Shown: positions 13,234 to 18,670 of the stretch, one piece after another
Numbering within the stretch: the first letter of the stretch is position 1
How the letters are laid out: each line of letters starts with the position of its first letter
From: Oscillospiraceae bacterium
GTDB taxonomy: Bacteria; Bacillota; Clostridia; Oscillospirales; Oscillospiraceae
DNA length: 18,670 nt
Reading direction: 5' to 3'
Assembly (NCBI GenBank): GCA_028708585.1
Contig: JAQVYO010000014.1
Span: 1 to 18,670, forward strand
Notes under the pieces: model-generated
The model's database searches: none
What the model saw: only the letters and a program-made list of their open reading frames with translations
Told to the model about the DNA's origin: nothing
Translations under genes and position numbers: made by a program

Positions 13234-14736
13234 ATGAATGAACTTGTAAACGGGGATGGGCGGGGCCTGCTGACCGCACCTTCCAGAACAAAAGGAGGTC
13301 TGTTCGTTCAAACGGAAGCGTTGACAGAACGTTCTTCTGGAACGGAGTCAGGCTCCAAGGGGGTGGTTGACCGCCCTGCCCAGGTACTGTCAAGGTTTCA
13401 TGCCAACCGTCTATTGATTTTGGCAGCTCTTAGTTTATGCGCTGTGCTGTATCTCTTTTCGCAATTATATTTTCCAGCTTATGCGGTGGTTGTAAACGGG
13501 AAAAATCTTGGTATGGTGCGCAATCGGGCCGATTTTCAGCAGGCGGTGAAGCGGGTGGAAACAAAAGCCTCTCAAGTCTTAGGGTGTGAATATACGCTCC
13601 AGGTACATCCAAACTATAAATTTGGATACACTTTCGGTGCGCAATATGTTCCGTCCTCTGTGTTTGATGGGTATTTGACACAGCAGGTTGGGGAGATGGC
13701 CCCGCTTTATGCTGTTATCGTAAATGGGGCGGTTGTGGCCGCCTCACAAGAGAAAGACGCCGTCAACCAGGTGCTGGCACAGATGCTCAGCACCTATTGG
13801 GATGAGAACACTCTTTCCGCTTCTTTTGTGCAGCGGGTAAGCGTGCGATATCAGTATGTTCCCACGGAAAAGGAACGGGATATTACCGCGATTAAAACAA
13901 TTTTGTCCGGAAACACCAGGGAAGAAACGGTCTATTCCGTTACATCCGGCGATACGGTGGACAGTATTATCAAAGTTTATCATATGACAAAAAGCGAATT
14001 TCTTTCTCGGAACCCCGGATTGGCCAACGGAGCGCTGAAAGAGGGGCAATCGGTTCGGATACTGAAAAACGTTCCGCTTCTCTCCGTGCGTACCACGAAG
14101 ACCGTGTCCCATATTCGGCCAATTTCTTATGCGGTGCAGACCATTCAGAATCCTTCCATGTATCGGGGGGACCAAAAAGTAGTAACCGCCGGGAAAAACG
14201 GTTCCATGCAGGTGATGGAAGAGCAGGCGTACATCAACGGGACGGCTACGTCTCGGACGGCGGTTTTTTCTTCCAAGATGCTGGCGGACCCTGTCGCTCA
14301 AATTGTGGCGGTGGGCACTGCGGCCCGGCCGCTGACGGAACCCACCGGCGTTTTTCAATGGCCGGCGGCGGGCCGAATCACTTCTCCCTTTGGCTACCGG
14401 CACATTTTTGGTTCCGTCAGCTTTCATTCTGGCGTGGACATCGCCAATTCTCCCGGAACGGCCATCAAAGCATCGGATGGGGGCACGGTTTCTTTCGCCG
14501 GAAGAAAAGGAAGTTATGGCAATCTGGTCATTATCCGTCATGGAAACGGGCGAGAAACCTATTATGGTCACTGTAGCAGCATTTTGGTGAAGCAGGGTGA
14601 TCGGGTATACCAGGGTCAAATGATTGCAAAAATGGGTTCTACTGGGCGGTCCACCGGAAGCCATCTTCATTTTGAAGTGCGTATGAATCAAGTGGCGGTA
14701 GACCCTTTGGCCCATCTGAATCAGGCTGCTTCCTAA
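13234..14736 (+). CDS. Membrane-anchored LysM-G5-M23 peptidoglycan endopeptidase
   Basis: A 500-aa cell-wall enzyme. A cytoplasmic N-terminus of about 58 residues is followed by one transmembrane helix (59-80). The outside part carries two copies of a YAVxVNG segment (about 83-89 and 159-165), a LysM-like region (234-277, YSVTSGDTVDSIIKVY), a G5-like region (284-362) and a C-terminal M23 domain (385-490). The zinc/active-site set is complete: His398 and Asp402 in HSGVD, His446 in YYGHCSS, and H477-L-H479 in GSHLHFE. M23 enzymes cleave peptide cross-bridges; the bond cut here is unknown. The ATG at 13234 has AAAGGGGG about 11 nt upstream; a TTG at 13198 in frame lacks a site. Its sigma-A promoter suggests vegetative expression rather than a SpoIIQ role, but this is inference. 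Confidence 0.92.
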   Translation: MNELVNGDGRGLLTAPSRTKGGLFVQTEALTERSSGTESGSKGVVDRPAQVLSRFHANRLLILAALSLCAVLYLFSQLYFPAYAVVVNGKNLGMVRNRADFQQAVKRVETKASQVLGCEYTLQVHPNYKFGYTFGAQYVPSSVFDGYLTQQVGEMAPLYAVIVNGAVVAASQEKDAVNQVLAQMLSTYWDENTLSASFVQRVSVRYQYVPTEKERDITAIKTILSGNTREETVYSVTSGDTVDSIIKVYHMTKSEFLSRNPGLANGALKEGQSVRILKNVPLLSVRTTKTVSHIRPISYAVQTIQNPSMYRGDQKVVTAGKNGSMQVMEEQAYINGTATSRTAVFSSKMLADPVAQIVAVGTAARPLTEPTGVFQWPAAGRITSPFGYRHIFGSVSFHSGVDIANSPGTAIKASDGGTVSFAGRKGSYGNLVIIRHGNGRETYYGHCSSILVKQGDRVYQGQMIAKMGSTGRSTGSHLHFEVRMNQVAVDPLAHLNQAAS

Positions 14737-14778
14737 CCGCGCCGCCTGGTTTTCCTTCAGCGAATCTCAAACCAAAAG

Positions 14779-14822
14779 AAGCCCGAAGCGCTTGCAAATG
14801 TCGCTTCGGGCTTTGCATTTTT
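14779..14822 (+). terminator. Rho-independent terminator of the M23 gene
   Basis: A perfect 12-bp stem (14779-14790 with 14802-14813, AAGCCCGAAGCG/CGCTTCGGGCTT) with an 11-nt loop is followed by TGCA and five Ts. The other strand also has a T-rich tail, so it probably serves the convergent DUF1284 transcript too. The T-run overlaps the DUF1284 stop codon. Confidence 0.85.
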
Positions 14823-15222
14823 ATGTTTTGAGGGATTGACAGAGGGAGAGCCAGCAGCACCCCGCACAGATTTGACCAAGGAGGCCCCGATCCAAAATTG
14901 CCGCTCGGATCGTTTTTCGCGCTAAAGCCCAAGGCAGAACCTGTCCCGGATGAAACCCGCATGCTATGAGGCAGCGGCCGTCATACCGAGAGGGCTTCGG
15001 TTCCTGTCGGCAGTGGCCCTGACCCTTGTTGGGACAGCTGCGGCAGATGTCATCAGCGCCTTGGATCAGTTGGACCATTGCCTGCTCCCGCCGAAGCGCC
15101 TCCAGGACCTGGTACATATTCCATACAAATGGTTTACTGTATCCTTTGCCTGTAAAATGGAGCAGACAAAGAGTGTGATGCGGGCGCAGGCGAAGAATTC
15201 TGGAATCAGACTTCCAGCACAC
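14821..15222 (-). CDS. DUF1284 cysteine-rich protein
   Basis: A 133-aa protein with the DUF1284 signature LRLRPHHTLCLLHFTGKGYS near the start. It has eleven cysteines: among others Cys60-x2-Cys63 and Cys71 in ICRSCPNKGQGHC, Cys84 and Cys88, and a C-terminal cluster ICAGCCWLSLC. The pattern suggests an iron-sulfur or zinc-binding protein; the biochemical function of the family is unknown to me. The start is uncertain: the GTG at 15222 has no clear ribosome binding site and lies inside bioY, overlapping its end by 17 nt, so expression would depend on translational coupling. A rare ATT start at about 15198 would remove the overlap. It is the last gene of the metG-tatD-bioY run. Confidence 0.82.
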   Translation of the reverse strand: MCWKSDSRILRLRPHHTLCLLHFTGKGYSKPFVWNMYQVLEALRREQAMVQLIQGADDICRSCPNKGQGHCRQEPKPSRYDGRCLIACGFHPGQVLPWALARKTIRAAILDRGLLGQICAGCCWLSLCQSLKT

Positions 15223-15730
15223 GGCTCAGCTTTCGGACCAGAACAGCGGCCACGACGATCTTTAGGATATCGCCGGGCAAAAAAGGAATGACACACATGC
15301 TCAGTGCAGGGATCAAGGCCACGTGCTGCTGATACATAAACCACGCGGTACCCAGCACATAGCAGGAGAGCATCCCGGCGGCCATAGAAAGCATATGTCC
15401 CCAAACATTCTGCGGCAGGCGTTTTAAGAGAAAACCGGTCAGCCAGGCGGCGGCGATATAGCCCAAAAGATACCCGCCGGTGGGGCCTGCCACAATGCCG
15501 AGGCCTCCGGTGAGCTGCGCAAAAACCGGAACGCCCAAGGCACCCACCAGAACATAGACAGCCTGGCTGGCCGCGCCCATTCCCGCGCCCAAAAGCCCTC
15601 CGGCCAAAAAGACGGAAAAGGTTGCAAGATTGATGGGAACGGGAGTAAACGGAAGGGGAAAGGCAAGCTGAGACAAAACCGCTGTAATGGCGGCAAACAG
15701 CGCGCATAAAATTAAATGTTTGGTTTTCAT
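15206..15730 (-). CDS. bioY: Biotin transporter BioY (ECF S component)
   Basis: A 174-aa integral membrane protein with about six hydrophobic segments, the substrate-binding subunit of a biotin uptake system. Family features seen: the N-terminal KTKHLILCALFAAITAVLSQ, PFTPVPINLATFSVFLAGGLLG, VYVLVGALGVPVFAQLTGG, the GPTGGYLLGYIAAAWLTG motif and late FLPGDILKIVVAAVL. The ATG at 15730 has AAAGGA 5 nt upstream; an upstream extension of 52 residues is not family-like. No EcfA/EcfT genes are nearby, as expected for an S component sharing a general energizing module. I did not find a BirA-like operator palindrome in the 109-nt gap before it. Confidence 0.95.
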   Translation of the reverse strand: MKTKHLILCALFAAITAVLSQLAFPLPFTPVPINLATFSVFLAGGLLGAGMGAASQAVYVLVGALGVPVFAQLTGGLGIVAGPTGGYLLGYIAAAWLTGFLLKRLPQNVWGHMLSMAAGMLSCYVLGTAWFMYQQHVALIPALSMCVIPFLPGDILKIVVAAVLVRKLSRVLEV

Positions 15731-15839
15731 GGCAATCCTTTCAGGTAATTTGATATTAAAAATTGCAAAAAAATCGGTTCCGGCGGGGGAGATCGGAAGG
15801 AACGATTGGAAAGCCGTATGCACCCCAATTGAGTATGTA

Positions 15840-16634
15840 CTAAAAAAGCCCTGATGAACGTGTTCCGGCTTGGGAAGGGATGCCAAACAAGCGCTTTCCG
15901 TTTTCCGCCGTGAAAGCGGCTACCTCTTCCGCCGGAATGTCCCGTATCTGAGCAATGGCTTGGGCCACCAAAGGCAGGTAACCGGAATCGTTTCGTTTGC
16001 CCCGGTAGGGTGTGGGGGTGAGGTAGGGCGCGTCCGTTTCCAGCATCAGCCGGTCTGCCGGCATGTAGCGGATGACTTCCGGCGCGCGGCGGGCATTTTT
16101 GAAAGTGATTGCGCCGTTAAAGGAAAGAAACCAGCCCAGATCCAAAAGCGTTTTAGCCATTTCAAGGCTCCCGGAATAGCAGTGCAATACCCCTCGGACA
16201 TTTGGAAACGAGCGGATGATCTCCAGACAGTCGGCGTGGGCCTCCCGGTCATGGATGATGGCGGGCAGCTTGTTTTGTTCCGCCAGGGCCATTTGCCGGC
16301 GGAAGCATTCCTTCTGTATTTCCCGAGGGGAATAGTTATAAAAATAATCCAGTCCGATTTCCCCGATGGCCATAACCTTGGAATGACAGGACAGTTCCTG
16401 AAGCCGTTCAAGATCAGAAGCTTCCATCTGCCCGGCTTCATGGGGATGGACTCCCACGGCGGCATAAAGAAAGGAATACCGGTCTGCCAACGCAACCGCT
16501 TGGCGGGAGGAAGACACGTCGGAACCGGGATTGAGTACTAGGGAAATTCCCCGGGCGGGCAGCCCGCTGACCAGCGCGTCCCGGTCTTCCTGAAAGGCTT
16601 CGTCGTCATAATGGGCATGGGTATCAAAATACAT
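15840..16634 (-). CDS. tatD: TatD-family metal-dependent hydrolase / DNase
   Basis: A 264-aa TIM-barrel hydrolase (YcfH/YabD/TatD group) with nuclease activity in characterised members. Metal ligands are visible in order: HAH at residues 6-8 in FDTHAHYDD, Glu in GEIGLDYFYNYSP, His in IIHDREAHAD, His in GVLHCYSG, and Asp in LETDAPYLTP. The ATG at 16634 has AGGAGG 7 nt upstream, so the 57 codons open upstream are not part of it. The neighbour metG lies 154 nt upstream on the same strand; a metG-tatD pair is common in Firmicutes. Confidence 0.95.
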   Translation of the reverse strand: MYFDTHAHYDDEAFQEDRDALVSGLPARGISLVLNPGSDVSSSRQAVALADRYSFLYAAVGVHPHEAGQMEASDLERLQELSCHSKVMAIGEIGLDYFYNYSPREIQKECFRRQMALAEQNKLPAIIHDREAHADCLEIIRSFPNVRGVLHCYSGSLEMAKTLLDLGWFLSFNGAITFKNARRAPEVIRYMPADRLMLETDAPYLTPTPYRGKRNDSGYLPLVAQAIAQIRDIPAEEVAAFTAENGKRLFGIPSQAGTRSSGLF

Positions 16635-16685
16635 GTTGTTACCTCCTGGCCGCTGTGATTTTTTGAACGCATAGGACGCCTGCCC

Positions 16686-16716
16686 GCGGTTAGGCGTTTC
16701 ACCGCCGCCTAACCGC
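16686..16716. repeat. GC-rich inverted repeat between metG and tatD
   Basis: A perfect 11-bp stem (16686-16696 with 16706-16716, GCGGTTAGGCG/CGCCTAACCGC) has a 9-nt loop. Further CGCC and GGCG copies lie on both sides (to about 16732). There is no T-run, so it is unlikely to be a simple terminator; it may be a processing or stabilising element between metG and tatD. Confidence 0.6.
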
Positions 16717-16788
16717 CCAACGGCGGCGCCTAGGAGATAAAGCGCGTGGCATGCATGGTGTGTGCACAAGAAAAGACGGCAAATATCC

Positions 16789-18669
16789 CTATCGCACCGT
16801 TTCACCGGGGGTTACGCTGTCGTCTGCAAAGATTACCGTGGCGGCGCCCTTGTTTCCGGCGGCCAGGATCATCCCATTGCTGACAACGCCCCGAAGCTTT
16901 GCAGGTTTCAGATTGGAAACCAAAATGATGTTTTTTCCGGTGAGTTCTTCCGGCTGATACCAGGGGGCAATGCCGGAAACAACTTGGCGCGGCGTATTTT
17001 CGCCGGCGTCCAGCATAAGTTTTAAGAGTTTGTCGGATTTTTGAACCGGTTCGCAGGAGAGAACGCGGGCCACCTTCAGCTCAACTTTGGCAAAATCGTC
17101 GATGGTGATGAGGGAACAGACCCCTTCGCTTGTTTCTTCGCCTGTCGCTGAAGCCTGCTTCTTTTCCGCGGCTTCCAGGGCGGCCAGCTCCTTCTTGAGA
17201 TCAATCCGCGGGAACAGAGTTTCGCCTTTTGTAACTTTGGCGGCGGCAGGAAGGACACCGAAGCGCCCTGCGCTTTCCCAAGTGGTCATGGAGGCATCCG
17301 CTCCAATTTGCGCCCAGGATTTTGCGCAGGACACAGGAATGAAGGGGGTCAGAAGTGTGGTTGTGATGCGGAGCGTCTCCAAAAGATTATAAAGAACGCG
17401 GGCAAGGCGGCCTGCGCCGCTCTCGTTTCGGGCCAAGATCCATGGGGTGGTTTCATCGATATATTTGTTTGCCCTGGAAATAACGGAAAAAATTTCAATC
17501 AGTGCGCTTTGAAACGCAAACCGTTCCATCTGAGCTTCAAAGCGATCGCGCAGGGAGGAAACCATAGAAATCAGTTCATCGTCCAGCGGGCTGGCTTTCT
17601 GCGCTTCGGGCAGGGTTCCGCCAAAATATTTCTCAACCATAGCGACGGTGCGGGACAAAAGGTTCCCAAGGTCGTTTGCCAGGTCGGAGTTAATCCTCCC
17701 GATGAGGGCCTCGTTGGAAAAGACACCGTCGGAGCCAAACGGAAATTCCCGCAGCAAAAAGTAGCGCAGGGCATCCACTCCATACCGCTGGGCCAACAGC
17801 ACAGGATCTACCACATTCCCTTTGGACTTGGACATTTTGCCGCCTTCCAGCAGAAGCCACCCATGTCCATAAATCTTTTTGGGTAAGGGAAGTTCCAGCG
17901 CCATCAGCAGGGCGGGCCAGATGATGGCATGGAACCGGGTGATTTCCTTGCCGACAAAATGCACATCCGCCGGCCAGAATTTTTCAAAATCGTCATATCT
18001 GTCATTTTCATAGCCCAGGGCGGTGATATAGTTGGCCAGCGCATCCACCCAAACATAGACCACATGGCTGGGATCGAAATCCACGGGAATGCCCCAGCGA
18101 AAGGAGGTGCGGGAAACGCAAAGGTCCTCAAGCCCCGGCTTTAAAAAGTTGTTAACCATTTCATGCATGCGGGATGGCGGCTCCAGAAAATCCGGCTGTT
18201 TTTCATAAAGCTCCATAATCCGGCCGGCATATTTGGAAAGCCGGAAGAAATAGGCTTCTTCCTCCGCGTTTTTTACCGCTCTGCCGCAGTCGGGGCATTT
18301 TCCGTCCACAAGCTGGGTTTCCGTCCAGAATGCCTCGCAGGGGGTGCAGTATTTTCCTTTGTAAACGGATTTATAAATATCGCCCTGTTTGTAAAGCCGT
18401 TTGAATATTTTCTGAATGGCGGATACATGGTAATTGTCCGTGGTCCGGATAAAGCGGTCGTTGGAAATGTTCATGAGCGACCAAAGATCTTTAATTCCGG
18501 ACACGACCTTGTCTACGAACTCCTGCGGCGTTATACCGGCGGCCTTCGCCTTTTCTTCGATCTTTTGACCGTGCTCATCGGTGCCGGTGAGAAACATCAC
18601 ATCATACCCCTGCATGCGTTTATACCGTGCCATTGCATCGGTTGCCACCGTGCAGTAGGTGTGCCCAAT
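16789..18669 (-). CDS. metG: Methionyl-tRNA synthetase, 5' end outside window
   Basis: Class I aminoacyl-tRNA synthetase that charges tRNA-Met. 626 residues are present; the frame is open to the right edge, where IGHTYCTVATD is the tail of the HIGH motif, so only a few N-terminal residues are missing. Seen: TGTDEHGQKI, the four-cysteine zinc knuckle (residues 108, 111, 125 and 128; CTPCEAFW ... CPDCG), WVDALANYI, FVGKEITRFHAIIWPALL, and the KMSKS loop (about 278-282 in GGKMSKSKGNVVDP). The C-terminus carries a tRNA-binding EMAPII/Arc1-like domain (IDDFAKVELKVARVL ... LVSNLKPAKLRGV). An apparent GTG start at 18648 is only an internal Val. It is followed by tatD. Confidence 0.97.
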   Translation of the reverse strand: MGHTYCTVATDAMARYKRMQGYDVMFLTGTDEHGQKIEEKAKAAGITPQEFVDKVVSGIKDLWSLMNISNDRFIRTTDNYHVSAIQKIFKRLYKQGDIYKSVYKGKYCTPCEAFWTETQLVDGKCPDCGRAVKNAEEEAYFFRLSKYAGRIMELYEKQPDFLEPPSRMHEMVNNFLKPGLEDLCVSRTSFRWGIPVDFDPSHVVYVWVDALANYITALGYENDRYDDFEKFWPADVHFVGKEITRFHAIIWPALLMALELPLPKKIYGHGWLLLEGGKMSKSKGNVVDPVLLAQRYGVDALRYFLLREFPFGSDGVFSNEALIGRINSDLANDLGNLLSRTVAMVEKYFGGTLPEAQKASPLDDELISMVSSLRDRFEAQMERFAFQSALIEIFSVISRANKYIDETTPWILARNESGAGRLARVLYNLLETLRITTTLLTPFIPVSCAKSWAQIGADASMTTWESAGRFGVLPAAAKVTKGETLFPRIDLKKELAALEAAEKKQASATGEETSEGVCSLITIDDFAKVELKVARVLSCEPVQKSDKLLKLMLDAGENTPRQVVSGIAPWYQPEELTGKNIILVSNLKPAKLRGVVSNGMILAAGNKGAATVIFADDSVTPGETVR

Positions 18670-18670
18670 G

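Noticed and set aside
13744..14715. A 323-codon open frame on the minus strand opposite the M23 gene
   Set aside because: It is the shadow of an intact, well-motivated LysM-G5-M23 gene; the composition (many His, Arg, Phe) is that of a reverse-complement frame.
13234..14736. M23 protein as SpoIIQ
   Set aside because: It has LysM and G5 parts, a long cytoplasmic tail and a sigma-A promoter, none of which fits the compact, forespore-expressed SpoIIQ.
15731..15839. Possible BirA operator before bioY
   Set aside because: No TTGTTAAC-type palindrome is found, only an A/T-rich stretch.
15870..16541. A 223-codon open frame on the plus strand opposite tatD
   Set aside because: tatD has complete metal-binding motifs in the other strand; this frame has no recognisable domain.
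2..18669. CRISPR array, insertion sequence, prophage, tRNA or rRNA
   Set aside because: No regularly spaced repeats, transposase or integrase frames, terminal repeats or tRNA/rRNA-like segments were seen on either strand by reading.

Overview
The window looks like a chromosomal stretch from a spore-forming, Gram-positive member of the Clostridia, most likely Oscillospirales/Ruminococcaceae-like. The pointers are moderate GC content, strong AGGAGG-type ribosome binding sites with some TTG and GTG starts, the sporulation and germination genes spoVAD, spoVAE and a GerMN lipoprotein, a BioY-type ECF biotin uptake protein, and a metG-tatD pair. The lineage is inferred from gene content, not from a marker-gene comparison.

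Layout. (1) 2-2169, rightward: the 3' end of a CBS/CorC-HlyC transporter-type gene, then pyruvate kinase. (2) 2170-2363: a convergent gap holding three strong hairpins. (3) 5050 down to 2364, leftward: metY-thyA-folA, with gaps of 46 and 13 nt and a good sigma-A promoter ahead of metY. (4) 8824 down to 5165, leftward: a four-gene run of a ComEA-like HhH protein, an OmpR-family response regulator, a sensor histidine kinase and a GerMN lipoprotein, with gaps of 9, 23 and 1 nt. (5) 8825-9234: a 410-nt divergent region with promoter-like motifs on both strands and several hairpins. (6) 9235-10590, rightward: a D,D-carboxypeptidase with its own terminator. (7) Leftward: a family 4 uracil-DNA glycosylase, then spoVAD-spoVAE. 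(8) 13234-14736, rightward: a membrane-anchored LysM-G5-M23 cell-wall protein behind a good promoter. (9) From the right edge down to 14821, leftward: metG (5' end cut off), tatD, bioY and a cysteine-rich DUF1284 gene.

Themes. Metabolic housekeeping (pyk, metY, thyA, folA, bioY, metG) is interleaved with envelope and spore functions (D,D-carboxypeptidase, M23 endopeptidase, GerMN lipoprotein, SpoVA channel parts). The two-component system is tied most closely to the GerMN lipoprotein, and the order regulator-kinase-GerMN lipoprotein recalls mtrA-mtrB-lpqB of Actinobacteria. Most of the region is ordinary core genome. I saw no insertion sequence, prophage, CRISPR array, tRNA or rRNA. The observations most worth following are the kinase-GerMN coupling, the structured divergent region at 8825-9234, the phased TGTAAC repeats at the M23 promoter, and the spoVAD-spoVAE pair without an adjacent spoVAC.
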